From: CAVXFB01 sp963760935 | GTDB taxonomy: Bacteria; Planctomycetota; Planctomycetia; Pirellulales; Thermoguttaceae | NCBI GenBank assembly: GCA_963760935.1 | Contig: CAVXFB010000003.1 | Location: 186,001-250,000, forward strand | Direction of reading: 5' to 3' | Length of the DNA stretch: 64,000 nucleotides | Shown here: positions 8,961 to 18,047 of the stretch, piece after piece | Layout: each line of letters begins with the position of its first letter | How positions within the stretch are numbered: position 1 is the stretch's first letter | Position numbers and translations under genes: made by a program | Notes under the pieces: model-generated | Told to the model about the DNA's origin: nothing | What the model saw: only the letters and a program-made list of their open reading frames with translations | Databases searched by the model: none

Positions 8961-9800
8961 GTGGCAACCAGCGCAGGAAATAGTCTGGATCTGCAGCAGC
9001 AAGTCGATGTCCTTAGGCAGCAACTCGGCCAGGCGCAGCGACTGACCGCGCTAGGTGAGTTGGTTAGCACAACGACGCACGAGTTCAACAACGTGCTGAT
9101 GACGATTCTTAACTACGCGAAGATGGGCACGCGACACAAGGACGCTGCAACGCGCGATAAGTGCTTTGAAAAGATCTTGGCCTCGGCCAACCGTGCAGCC
9201 ACGATCACCAACACCGTGCTCGGCATGGCCCGCAACCGCTCGGCCGGTCAAGAGTCGACTGATCTCGCGAAGTTGGTCGAAAATACGTTGCTGTTGCTCG
9301 AACGCGAGATGAACAAGTACCGAGTGGTCGTCGAGAAAAGCTTTCAACCGATCCCGGCAGCATACGTCAACGGCAATCAGATTCAGCAGGTGCTGCTGAA
9401 CCTGCTGATCAACGCCCGGCAGGCAATGCCTAGCGGCGGCCGGCTGTGGATCAAGCTATTGTACGACCAGCAAAACGACATGATCGATTTGGTGGTTCGC
9501 GATAGCGGCTGCGGTATACCGGCCGAAAAGCTGCCACGGATATTCGAGTCGTTCTACACGACCAAGAGCGGCCCGGACGCCAGCGGCAAGGGTGGTACAG
9601 GCCTTGGCCTCTCGATGTGCCGAGAGATCATCGAGGGGCACCATGGCCGCATCCGCGTGGATAGCACCGTGGGCAAGGGGACCGCCTTCACGCTCAAACT
9701 GCCGACGGCAGCCAAAGCCGCGGCAACGCGCCCCGCGGCAGGTGCGCCACTTGGAATGCCAGCCAACGTCGCGGCGCAGACCACCACTGCCGGCGCATAG
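8961..9800 (+). CDS. Soluble sensor histidine kinase (NtrB-like transmitter)
   Basis: The GTG at 8961 is chosen as start because GGAG lies seven bases upstream; the frame opens earlier without a good site. The 279-residue protein has a coiled-coil N-terminus (LQQQVDVLRQQLGQAQRL), a HisKA dimerisation helix with the phospho-acceptor His40 in TTTHEFNN, then a HATPase_c domain. The latter shows the N box NLLINARQAM, G1 box DSGCGIP and G2 box GGTGLGLSM. There is no membrane segment, PAS or GAF domain, so input must come through a partner protein. No response regulator is adjacent. The final 30 residues are Ala/Thr/Pro-rich and probably disordered. Confidence 0.9.
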   Translation: MATSAGNSLDLQQQVDVLRQQLGQAQRLTALGELVSTTTHEFNNVLMTILNYAKMGTRHKDAATRDKCFEKILASANRAATITNTVLGMARNRSAGQESTDLAKLVENTLLLLEREMNKYRVVVEKSFQPIPAAYVNGNQIQQVLLNLLINARQAMPSGGRLWIKLLYDQQNDMIDLVVRDSGCGIPAEKLPRIFESFYTTKSGPDASGKGGTGLGLSMCREIIEGHHGRIRVDSTVGKGTAFTLKLPTAAKAAATRPAAGAPLGMPANVAAQTTTAGA

Positions 9801-9808
9801 CACCACAG

Positions 9809-11995
9809 CTACTTCACTACATCGTGGATTTCCAACAGCGCGTGGCTCACTAGCGCGCCATCTTCGATGTAGCTTTCGGCGGCGAGCGACTCAACCGTTT
9901 TGAGCACATCGATTCCGATGTGGACTTGGTCGACGATCGTCTTTCGCTCGGCGTCACTGGAATGGTTCGACGTGGCAGCTTGGTCGACAGCAAAATCGAT
10001 CCACGGCGTGGCAGCTTGCACCAATCCGGCCCAATCGAGCCACACAGCAACTGCCATTGGGCGATCGGCCTTTCCTAAAACGGCGCCGGCAGCCGGCGGC
10101 GTGGCCTTCAAGAGTCGCTCGGTGTGTTCGCGCGACGCACTAAAGACCGCCACATTCTCTGACAACCCGAAATTGGGCACGATCTTCTCGTCGACGCCCC
10201 ACTCCTCAGGCAGCTTGAAACTATAGATGGTGCCCGCCGAAACGGTCGTTTCTACCGGCGCGGGAATCTCCAGGTTTGCCGGCACCTCGCTGCCTTCGAT
10301 TTGACGGGCCGCATCGATCAATCCGTTGGCGACCGCGCGATACTCGCTCATCGCCTTCTTTAATAGCTTTGCGTCGCTGACGCCCATCACGATCGCGGGT
10401 TCCAGCATCGGCATCGCCTTCTCAGTGGCCGGCAGCGACTTGACAAATCGCTTGCTGGTCAGCTTGGCATCGAGCACCACGGCCGATTGTCCATCGGCCA
10501 GCGCCGGGATGAGCAACTCGCGGTTGGCTTTGTCGAGACGAACAAAGAGCGGCCGCGCCGTTTCCATAAACTTCGTAAAGTTTTCCCGCTGGTCCTCAGG
10601 CGCGTTTGGCAGCGCGAACTCTTCGGCGTAGCCATAGCCGAGTTTGATCCATTTGACGATCAGGTCGTAGTCGGTCACACTCGTTTTCGCTCGGGCGACA
10701 ATTGCGAGAATGGGATTGCCGCCGACATGATCGAGCAGACCCAGCGGCTTCGAGCTATCTAGCCGGCTGTAATCGCCCCAGGCGTACTGGCACGATTCGA
10801 TGCCTCGCTCGGAGAGAAAACTCAGACCGGCCTGTGCCCCGACCTTCGGAATCAGCCGCTTGAGGTCCTCGGCCAGTGCCGTGGCGTCTTTCCGGATACG
10901 CTCGTTCTGCTCAACGGAAAGCTTGGCCATCGGCAGCAGCTTGTCGACCAGCCCTAGTACATTATCAATGCTCTGGCGCTGGTTGTTAATCTGGTGGTTC
11001 AGTTCTTCGCTTATATAACCGAGCGACGTTAGTCGCTGGTCGACGAACTTGGCCAGCGGCTTCAGTTCACTACGGTCGACCAGCCGGGTCCCTTGGCCGA
11101 GTCTCTCGACGCATTCCAGCGACGAGCCGATTGACACGAGCAGGTAGTTATCGCGGATGCCCACGGCGATTACGAGTTTTGATTCTTTCAAGCGGTCGAT
11201 GATTCTTTGGGCATCGCCTTCATTGGCCTCGGCCTCAGTGAGACGCTCCATGGGCACTTCCTCCCACGGAAACATGCCGCCGTCAAGACTGAGCACAAGG
11301 TAGTCGTAGTTGCCGACCTTCGTCTTCTTGAAGCGACCCTTGGTCTTCTCGTTCATTTCCAGCACGATGTTGGCCATCGTTTCCAGCTTGATCAATTCCT
11401 CTTTGGCCAGATCGGTATTCTTGACTTTGAAGCCCACGACCATGTTCGGAGCGGCGATCAGATCGATGTTCTGCGCCAGTGCTGCCATGACGGCCTTGGC
11501 CGGTGCATCGGCGCCCGCCTCGCCCGTGGCTCGCATCACGGTCGGCCCATACCGGACGGCGCCCATGACATTTTGCACCAATTCAAGGAAATCGATGCAG
11601 CTATCGTCGCCGTACGCAAACACTTCGTCCGAAACCATCTGCTTGGCCAGCTTGACGATCTTCTGGACCTCGGGATTCTTCAGGGTCTGCTCGAACTTCG
11701 CTGGGCCGCTATTAGGATTGGTCAATTGCATGCGATACATCGAGAGGCCCATCTGCACCACCGGCATGCTCTCGACCTTTGCCCAGGCGTTGCTGTGGCG
11801 GATCGCCAGGAACTGTTCGCGATTGCGCAGCATGCTGGAGTAAAAGGCGGCGTCTGCCGGGATGAGTGTGATCGCCGAATCGGCTTTGTCCCAGTCCGCC
11901 GCGGCCGAGGCACGGGCGTATGCCCCCATCGCCGTCAGCGTGAGGGCCAAAGCCGAGCACACGGTCAAACGGCGAATCAATGTCGGTAGAAACAT
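9809..11995 (-). CDS. Large secreted hypothetical protein
   Basis: A 728-residue protein starting at the ATG at 11995 (AGGAG seven bases upstream) with a clear signal peptide (MFLPTLIRRLTVCSALALTL ending near ARASA). The mature part starts with a segment on low residue-accessible helices (LIPADAAFYSSMLRNREQF) and is otherwise mixed alpha/beta with no catalytic motif I can identify. There is no membrane anchor at the C-terminus, which ends HALLEIHDVVK. It resembles long exported proteins of unknown function in Pirellulales, probably periplasmic. It converges with the histidine kinase gene, only eight bases separating the two stops. Confidence 0.75.
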   Translation of the reverse strand: MFLPTLIRRLTVCSALALTLTAMGAYARASAAADWDKADSAITLIPADAAFYSSMLRNREQFLAIRHSNAWAKVESMPVVQMGLSMYRMQLTNPNSGPAKFEQTLKNPEVQKIVKLAKQMVSDEVFAYGDDSCIDFLELVQNVMGAVRYGPTVMRATGEAGADAPAKAVMAALAQNIDLIAAPNMVVGFKVKNTDLAKEELIKLETMANIVLEMNEKTKGRFKKTKVGNYDYLVLSLDGGMFPWEEVPMERLTEAEANEGDAQRIIDRLKESKLVIAVGIRDNYLLVSIGSSLECVERLGQGTRLVDRSELKPLAKFVDQRLTSLGYISEELNHQINNQRQSIDNVLGLVDKLLPMAKLSVEQNERIRKDATALAEDLKRLIPKVGAQAGLSFLSERGIESCQYAWGDYSRLDSSKPLGLLDHVGGNPILAIVARAKTSVTDYDLIVKWIKLGYGYAEEFALPNAPEDQRENFTKFMETARPLFVRLDKANRELLIPALADGQSAVVLDAKLTSKRFVKSLPATEKAMPMLEPAIVMGVSDAKLLKKAMSEYRAVANGLIDAARQIEGSEVPANLEIPAPVETTVSAGTIYSFKLPEEWGVDEKIVPNFGLSENVAVFSASREHTERLLKATPPAAGAVLGKADRPMAVAVWLDWAGLVQAATPWIDFAVDQAATSNHSSDAERKTIVDQVHIGIDVLKTVESLAAESYIEDGALVSHALLEIHDVVK

Positions 11996-12325
11996 GGAAA
12001 TCTCCTGCATGTTAACGAGGTTTTTCTCGGGCTTGAGTACGGTCGGGCGCCGAGGTTGCCGCGGCGCGCATATATTAACTCTACGACGCTACAGACGGCG
12101 GGTTCGTTTTACCGGCCCGCCTGACGCTTCGGCGGCATTTTACCACTTTGCCCCGGGGGGCCACAAGCCGGCGCAATTGGTGATGCACCGTCAGACTCCC
12201 ACGATCGCCCCCCTCGTCAGATTGATAGCAGTTAGCTCGGCCAACTGCTATAAGACGGAAGAACGCCGGCAGCCGGACCACTGCCGACAAACCTATTCAA
12301 CTTCCTTTCACGTTAGGAGAGACTC
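11996..12325. other. Divergent intergenic region
   Basis: About 330 bases between two divergently transcribed genes for exported proteins. It holds a perfect 9-bp inverted repeat, annotated separately, and AGGAG sites before both starts. No small gene was supported. Confidence 0.5.
12225..12251. promoter_or_regulatory. Inverted repeat in a divergent promoter region
   Basis: ATAGCAGTT (12225-12233) and AACTGCTAT (12243-12251) are perfect inverted arms around a 9-base loop. The element lies 75 bases before the rightward gene. It could be an operator dyad or an RNA hairpin in the leader; the sequence does not decide. Confidence 0.4.
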
Positions 12326-13410
12326 ATGTCTCGGTCCCTTGCATTGATTGTGGTAGGCGTAACCGGATTGCTGCTGGGGGCGTCGAGTCTACTGCCGGCA
12401 GAAAAGCCTGCGGTAGATAAGCCAGCGGCCAAGGCCACAAACCGCACAAGTCCGACGGCCAAAGTTGACAGCAGAGAATTGCGGCCTCTGGAGCGCGAGA
12501 CGGCGATCGAGGAGGCTCTGGCCAAGCCGACCGAGATGTGCTTTACCGACACGCCACTGAGCGATGTGATCTTATTTCTGAAGGATCACCACGGCATTGA
12601 GATCCAACTCGACGGGCGTGCTTTGTCTGATGCCGGCGTGGAGGCCAGCACGCCAGTGACCAAGAATATCAAGGGGATCTCGCTTCGCTCGGCGCTTGAC
12701 CTGATGCTCCGCGACCTTAACCTAACGTGGACGATCCAGGATGAGGTTCTTTTGATTACCACGCCAGAGGAAGGTGAAGCAAGGTTGACGAGGCAAGTCC
12801 TCGACGTCGGCGATCTGGTGACATGTCAGGACAGCAAAGGGGAACTCTGGGATGACTACGACTCGCTCATCCGCATGATCGAATCCACAGTCATGCCGAC
12901 AACATGGATTGACGCGGGTGGTCCGGCGCGATCGCTCCGGCCAATTTCGGCTCGGCCAAAGCAATCGTGATATTGCAGACCTACCCAGTTCACGCGGAAA
13001 TTGCCGAACTGCTGGCAAAAATCCGAGCACTGGGCAAGAAGACACCGGACGCCGGTCCGCCGCGCCGCGACAAGCCGGCAGTCACCAAGCCGACGGCGCG
13101 CCGCGCGCGGAACCAGCGGCGACACGCACAATCAAGTGACGACGTTGAGGCGTTCGTAGCAACGCTACGAGAACAGAAAGCGGCGGTCAATCGCCACACT
13201 CCAAGGCTGCCGTTTTTTCCGTCGCCGCGACTCGGTTACACAAGCAGCCCTTCGGCCAGAGCTTCGAAGGTTTTTTCCATAGAGACTCTGGACAGCTTAC
13301 CCATTTTCGCTCAACTTTGCCTTATTCCGCATCGAATCTCGTTGCCACCGCACGGCGATCCAATTGCGAATCGCCGTGGCGAGCATGACCGCGAGTACAC
13401 ACAGAGATGA
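12326..13410 (+). pseudogene. Secreted STN-like (secretin/TonB short N-terminal) domain protein, frameshifted
   Basis: Starts at an ATG preceded by AGGAGAG and has a signal peptide (MSRSLALIVVGVTGLLLGASSL). Residues about 65-155 look like an STN-type repeat: TPLSDVILFLKDHHGIEIQLD, then ISLRSALDLMLRDLNLTWTIQDEVLLITT. Around 12930 the reading frame breaks: one extra base there would continue IAPANFGSAKAIVILQTYPVHAEIAELLAKIRAL, the usual end of this planctomycete protein type. The uncorrected frame stops at 12970. The true C-terminus is uncertain; the corrected frame stays open to 13410 through Arg/Pro/Ala-rich sequence that may contain another indel. The role is unknown, probably periplasmic. 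Confidence 0.65.
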
Positions 13411-13620
13411 GTAAACCAACCCGGGAAGCCACCCCGCGATAAGAGTGATCGCCGGAGCAAAACTATCGTAATCAGGACGCGCGAGATTGTATTCGCAGGC
13501 CGTGATCATCAGCAGCCAGAACGAAACTGTCCCGACAAAAATCGCAACAATCCTGCTTCGAAGCGTGAAGGCAAGGATGAGCGGCAGCGCCAACGACAGA
13601 ATGGAAATTACCGTATCCAC
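13297..13620 (-). CDS. Small membrane protein, unknown
   Basis: A 107-residue protein from a GTG start at 13620 with AGAGG at suitable spacing. Three hydrophobic stretches are seen: residues about 5-20, 25-44 and 58-88 (the last long enough for one bent or two helices). The C-terminal tail is strongly basic (RNWIAVRWQRDSMRNKAK). No family was recognised. It may overlap the poorly defined 3' end of the convergent STN-like gene. Confidence 0.55.
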   Translation of the reverse strand: MDTVISILSLALPLILAFTLRSRIVAIFVGTVSFWLLMITACEYNLARPDYDSFAPAITLIAGWLPGLVYSSLCVLAVMLATAIRNWIAVRWQRDSMRNKAKLSENG

Positions 13621-13810
13621 TTATGAACCTCTGATTCTGTCGACCAGCAGAGTTCTGCCACACGAAATGTCAGCAAAATTGGGCAAGAGGGCAATCGACG
13701 ACTGTTGGCCAGCGTCCCCTTCACTGCAATTCTCTCACGATATGCGACTATTTACACTCACGAGATCCGGCACGTCGGTCAATCATCTTCTTAGACAGAC
13801 GAGCGTCGAG

Positions 13811-14380
13811 CTAGCCCGGCTCACGTGGCAATTGGCGCGGATACGGCAGAGGCATGGTCGGCGGTAGCGGCTGATTGTAGGTTTCCGCCCAGTCCTCGCG
13901 CTCTTCTTCCGTGGCATAGTAGCGAAGCCATACCTCGGGGTCGAAATTCGCGCCCGTGCAATCCCAGTGCAGATAGTTGTTTGGCCAGTCAATCTTCTTC
14001 TCGCGGGCCGGCAAGATGTCGCGGAAGATCAGACAATACAACTCGCGATCGGTCAGATGGTCGGTGAAGTCCAACACAATCCGCTTCTGATATAGCTTGC
14101 GGACAACATCCCAAAGGATCTTGTGCAGACTCTCGTCACCGAGCGAGTCGGGGCGCGGCGGCCGCATTTCCGGCTCGAACCAACGGTAGATCGGCAGCAC
14201 CGGGGCCTGCTCCCAGGCCAGCATGGCGGCGAGAAATTCGTTCTCCGCGGCCAGCGAAAAGTGCTGTACGTTCACGCGGCTGATCGATTCGTCGAAGTAT
14301 CGCTCCAACTCATCCCGCAACTCGGCGTTGCGGAGCAGTTGTTCGACTTCGTCCGGTTGCGGATGACGTGCGCTGAACAT
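13811..14380 (-). CDS. Conserved hypothetical protein (planctomycete type)
   Basis: A protein of about 189 residues from the ATG at 14380 (MFSARHPQPDEVEQLLRNAEL), chosen because the sequence before it is compositionally different; the frame is open back to 14539. It is soluble and rich in Trp, Tyr and acidic residues. Recurrent blocks are NVQHFSLAAENEFLAAML, RIVLDFTDHLTDRELYCLI and REKKIDWPNNYLHWDC. It has no catalytic signature I know. I recall similar proteins as conserved hypotheticals in Pirellulales, but this is memory rather than a search. Confidence 0.7.
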   Translation of the reverse strand: MFSARHPQPDEVEQLLRNAELRDELERYFDESISRVNVQHFSLAAENEFLAAMLAWEQAPVLPIYRWFEPEMRPPRPDSLGDESLHKILWDVVRKLYQKRIVLDFTDHLTDRELYCLIFRDILPAREKKIDWPNNYLHWDCTGANFDPEVWLRYYATEEEREDWAETYNQPLPPTMPLPYPRQLPREPG

Positions 14381-14570
14381 ATGACCCCACCACGACTTCC
14401 CGATTGGCCCCACGACTTGAATGTACTCGGGCTTGGTCGAATTTCCAAGAGTTGGCCGCAGGCAATTGCCGATTTCTTTAGCCTTTTTTTGTTTAGCAAC
14501 CGCTACCGACGACACTGCCGTTGCAAACCGCCCAAACAACCGGCATAAAAGGCAGCGGCGATAGTGGCTG

Positions 14571-14696
14571 GGGGCTAGTGGCTAGTGAAGGCGCCACTTG
14601 CGAACAAGCCTCGTCGCTCAAACGCCATGACGTCGATTATGGATCCCTGACCACTAGCCACTAGAACCACTAGCCACTAACCACTAACCACTAACC
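14571..14696. repeat. CTAGTGG/CCACTAG short dispersed repeats
   Basis: The spacer before rpiB holds ctagtggctagtg (14575-14587) and, 60 bases on, an inverted set of ccactagccactag units followed by tandem ccactaa units (14651-14694). Related strings occur at 15173-15185, 38857-38876 and 39184-39228, always between genes. Confidence 0.65.
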
Positions 14697-15165
14697 GCCG
14701 CCTTGCTGCTTCAAGCGTTCTTCCTCGGCCTGTCGTTCGATCTCGGCAATCTTCTCCACGCGGCGGGCGTGGCGGCCGCCTTCAAAGGGCGTATTAAGCC
14801 AAATCTCGATCATCCGGTCAATCAGGCGTTCGCCGAGCAAGTCGGCCGAGAGACAAAGCACGTTGGAATCGTTGTGCCGGCGGCTCATTTCGGCCGTGAT
14901 GTCGTCGTGGCATGGGGCTGCGCACGCCGGACACTTTGTTCGCCGCGATACACATGCCTAGACCAGTTCCGCACACGAGGATGCCTCGATCCACCTCATG
15001 GCGACTAACCTTGTGCGCCACGTCCGCGGCGATGTCGGGATAGTCGACGGCGTCGGAAGAGAACGTTCCAATGTCGACCGCTTCGTGACCCAATTGTTTC
15101 ACCAAGTCGACGACTTTTGCTCGAATGGCAAAACCACGATGGTCGGTTCCGATGGCAATTCGCAT
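14691..15165 (-). CDS. rpiB: Ribose-5-phosphate isomerase B, frameshifted
   Basis: Interconverts ribose-5-phosphate and ribulose-5-phosphate in the pentose phosphate pathway. The N-terminal frame from the ATG at 15165 reads MRIAIGTDHRGF and includes the catalytic Cys65 in VCGTGLGMCIAANKVSG. Near 14921 the frame shifts; the rest (EMSRRHNDSNVLCLSADLLG to GGRHARRVEKI) continues in another frame to 14691. An indel of one or two bases would restore a normal protein of about 158 residues. Since both halves are fully conserved, an assembly indel is more likely than gene loss. The gene lies just downstream of the Sua5-phosphatase fusion, as rpiB follows ywlE in Bacillus. Confidence 0.88.
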
Positions 15166-15276
15166 GAGGTGGTAAGTGGCTAGTGGAAAGTTATGGACAA
15201 CAGTGAAACGGGAAACGCATATTCAGGACGACGGTTAGGTGATTAATCGTTCAGTGAACCATCGGTCAACAATCGT

Positions 15277-16425
15277 TCACATTGCTTGCTCTTTAATACT
15301 ATGGCCCAACGGCAACTCATTGATTCGGGTTTCGAGCGCGGTCTGGATCTCGGCGGCGCAATGCCGATAGCGCTCGATCGGCGCGCCGATTGGATCGCAA
15401 ATGTCCGCCCCTTCGGCCGAAAGCAAATAGGTGCGCTCGGCCGCCGAAGGCCACTGGGCCACTACGGCGTCGCGATGCGACCGCGTCATAGTGTAAATCA
15501 CGTCGGCATGTCGTACCAGAGGCTCGGTCAGCGGCTGGGTCTCGTGCCCGCTAAGATCCAGGCCCATTTCGCCAACAATTTGCACTGATTCCGGACTCGC
15601 TCTTCCGCCAAACATCGCGGCGATGCCAGCCGACATCACCATTGCTCCGTGGTCCTCCAACTCGTCGATGCGACATTTCAGCCGCTTCGCGAGCATGCCA
15701 CGACAGATCATTTCGGCCATCGGGCTGCGACAGGTATTGCCCGTACAAACGAACAGCACCATGAGGCTCGAAAGCCGTCGCAACGTACGTTCGGGCACCA
15801 CGCCCGCCCGCAGCACCTCGCACCGCCCCTGGCGAACCCGGACTACGGAAGAGGGCTGACCAAAACGACACGGCCCGTCATCGACCACGAGGCTCACCTC
15901 ATCGCCAAACGTGTCAACGACGTCCTTCGCAGTTACCGCCTCGGCTTCTCCCGCTCGATTGGCACTGGTGAGCGTTAGCGGACCGGCCAACATCTTCAGC
16001 ACATCAAGGATAACTCGATGACCCGGCACACGCAGTCCGATAGATTGCTCGGGCGAAACGGCCTGCTGCACCGCGCGAGGCAATTGCCGCACCAGGCTTT
16101 CCGGATGCGAATCGTCGACGACCAACGTCACCGGGCCCGGCCAACAACGTCGCGCGAGCCGCTGGGCCAAGAGGCACATGTCGGGCACATAGTCACGGGC
16201 CTCGTCGGCGCTCTTGATAGCCAGTGTAAGTGGCTTGACGGCTGTGCGATCTTTCGATGCCAGCAGCCGACCAACGGCGTCCTCGTCCAGCGCGCTGGCC
16301 GCCAGCCCATACACGGTCTCGGTGGGAAAGGCGACCACGCCGCCTTCCACCAGAGCCTGCACCGCACGATGCACGACATCGCGCCAGTCCTCGGCGCTGC
16401 GCAGATCAATCACCGCCGGCGGCAT
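15277..16425 (-). CDS. Sua5/YrdC threonylcarbamoyl-AMP synthase fused to protein-arginine phosphatase
   Basis: Two-domain protein of 382 residues from the ATG at 16425 (GGAAGGA upstream; a TTG at 16455 is the alternative). Residues about 5-215 are Sua5/YrdC, which makes threonylcarbamoyl-AMP for tRNA t6A37 (PTETVYGLAA at 34-43, SANRAGE near 154). Residues about 222-382 are a low-molecular-weight phosphatase with P-loop CTGNTCRS (nucleophile Cys227, Arg233) and general-acid loop DPIGAP (Asp344). The Thr in place of the Ile/Leu usual in tyrosine phosphatases matches Bacillus YwlE, where it selects phosphoarginine. In Bacillus the same functions are neighbours (ywlC, ywlE, rpiB); here two are fused. 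Confidence 0.9.
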   Translation of the reverse strand: MPPAVIDLRSAEDWRDVVHRAVQALVEGGVVAFPTETVYGLAASALDEDAVGRLLASKDRTAVKPLTLAIKSADEARDYVPDMCLLAQRLARRCWPGPVTLVVDDSHPESLVRQLPRAVQQAVSPEQSIGLRVPGHRVILDVLKMLAGPLTLTSANRAGEAEAVTAKDVVDTFGDEVSLVVDDGPCRFGQPSSVVRVRQGRCEVLRAGVVPERTLRRLSSLMVLFVCTGNTCRSPMAEMICRGMLAKRLKCRIDELEDHGAMVMSAGIAAMFGGRASPESVQIVGEMGLDLSGHETQPLTEPLVRHADVIYTMTRSHRDAVVAQWPSAAERTYLLSAEGADICDPIGAPIERYRHCAAEIQTALETRINELPLGHSIKEQAM

Positions 16426-16642
16426 GTAACGAGCGCGTCCTTCCAAAAACGTCAATTTTTGCCTAACGCAATATCATACTTGTCCTTACGTGCTATCGTC
16501 AACCCACGACGATGTGTTCTGTAAGGGCAATCAGGCCCGCGGAAGGGTAGGAACCGAGCTTGTCGGCAGTCGAGAATTGCCTCAGCAACTTGCCTATCCA
16601 GACGGCGAAGCCTGACGGGGTACGTTTACCGACGTTTTCAAA

Positions 16643-17506
16643 CTAGCCTTGCTGCAATTCGGCTGCCGTCAGCGTGTTGCGCAGGAGCATGGCGATCGTC
16701 AATGGGCCAACGCCGCCGGGCACGGGGGTGATGTGGCCGGCCACTTCCTTCACGGCCTCAAAGTCTACGTCGCCCACCAGACCGCCATCAACGCGGTTGA
16801 TTCCCACATCGATCACCGCTGCACCTGGTTTAACCATGTCGGCCGTAAGAAACTTTGGCCGGCCGATCGCCACGATCAGGATGTCGGCCGAGCGGGTGAC
16901 TGCCGGCAAGTCGCGCGTGCGGCTGTGGCAAACCGTCACCGTGGCATCGGCTCCATTGCCGCGTTGCATCAACATCATGGCCATCGGTTTGCCCACGATG
17001 TCGCTGCGGCCGACCACCACGACGTTGCTGCCGGCGATCTTGATATCGCTTCTCAACAGCATCTGCTGAATGCCATGCGGCGTACAAGGCAAGAACCGCG
17101 GCCGGCCCTGTACAATGCGTCCCACATTCTCGGGATGGAACGCATCGACGTCCTTGAGCGGATTAACAGCTTCCAATACCCGTGCCTCGTCGATCTGCTT
17201 TGGCAGCGGCAACTGTACCAAGATGCCGTGGACGGCGGGGTCGCGGTTCAGGCGATCGATCAATTCCAAGAGTTGGTCGGTCGTTGTATCGACCAACAGG
17301 CGGTGAAGCTGGCTAGTGATGCCCGCCTTTTCACAGGCCTTTTGTTTGTTGCGGACATAAACCTGACTGGCCGGATTGTCGCCGACCAATACGGCGGCCA
17401 AGCAGGGTGCAACGCCGGTCTTCGTCCGCAGCGCGGCGGCCTCTTGGGCAATTTCCGCCCTGATTTGTTCGGAGAGCGCTTTGCCATCGAGGATTACAGC
17501 AGCCAC
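16643..17506 (-). CDS. folD: Methylenetetrahydrofolate dehydrogenase / methenyltetrahydrofolate cyclohydrolase
   Basis: Bifunctional FolD linking 5,10-methylene-THF, methenyl-THF and 10-formyl-THF in one-carbon metabolism. The GTG at 17506 is chosen as start (GGAG eight bases upstream) because it gives the normal N-terminus VAAVILDGKALSEQIR; the protein is then 287 residues, a normal length. Family marks are YVRNKQKACEKAGI with the catalytic lysine, GILVQLPLPKQI, the NADP-binding GRSDIVGKPMAMML and the C-terminal TPVPGGVGPLTIAMLL. It lies 112 bases downstream of rpmA on the same strand. Confidence 0.97.
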   Translation of the reverse strand: MAAVILDGKALSEQIRAEIAQEAAALRTKTGVAPCLAAVLVGDNPASQVYVRNKQKACEKAGITSQLHRLLVDTTTDQLLELIDRLNRDPAVHGILVQLPLPKQIDEARVLEAVNPLKDVDAFHPENVGRIVQGRPRFLPCTPHGIQQMLLRSDIKIAGSNVVVVGRSDIVGKPMAMMLMQRGNGADATVTVCHSRTRDLPAVTRSADILIVAIGRPKFLTADMVKPGAAVIDVGINRVDGGLVGDVDFEAVKEVAGHITPVPGGVGPLTIAMLLRNTLTAAELQQG

Positions 17507-17617
17507 GTGGAGACTCCGCGGTACGTGTGGGTACAGTGTGCGGTGACGTTGGACCGTCGCCGTGAGAATCGGAGCGAGGCGCTCGTATTTGCCGCGTGTC
17601 AAAGGCCGCGGCGAATG

Positions 17618-17866
17618 CTAGACCGCGTCAACAATCTGGATGCGCCGGCCGCCGCGGTCGAACTTGACGTAGCCGTCGACCAGTGCGTAGAGCGTAAAGT
17701 CCGAGCCCTGGCCAACCCCTTTGCCCGGATGAAACTTGTTGCCGACCTGCCGCACGAGGATGTTGCCTGAACGCACTTGCTGGCCGCCAAATCGCTTGAC
17801 GCCGCGCCGTTGGGCGTTCGAATCGCGTCCGTTTCGGCTGGAGCCTTGACCTTTTTTATGTGCCAT
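17618..17866 (-). CDS. rpmA: 50S ribosomal protein L27
   Basis: An 82-residue ribosomal protein with the canonical beginning MAHKKGQGSSRNGRDSNAQR and the conserved core GVKRFGGQQVRSGNILVRQ. L27 sits near the peptidyl-transferase centre. Its usual partner rplU (L21) is not immediately upstream; the 180 bases before it contain no gene. Confidence 0.98.
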   Translation of the reverse strand: MAHKKGQGSSRNGRDSNAQRRGVKRFGGQQVRSGNILVRQVGNKFHPGKGVGQGSDFTLYALVDGYVKFDRGGRRIQIVDAV

Positions 17867-18047
17867 GACGACGATCTTTCTTAAGGAAACCGCCCGCCAT
17901 GCAAACAGCGCGAGGCGGAGCCGAACATGCTATCAGCAAACGATTTACCGCACAAGCCCGCAGCCAACATTCGCCCGAACGAGGCCGGCAACGCACCGCC
18001 GACTGTCGTCCGCCGGCCAGCAGCCTAACGGGCTCGAATCTCTCTTT

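Noticed and set aside
16649..17770. 373-residue plus-strand frame opposite folD and rpmA
   Set aside because: Antisense shadow spanning two conserved genes; no start signal or family resemblance.
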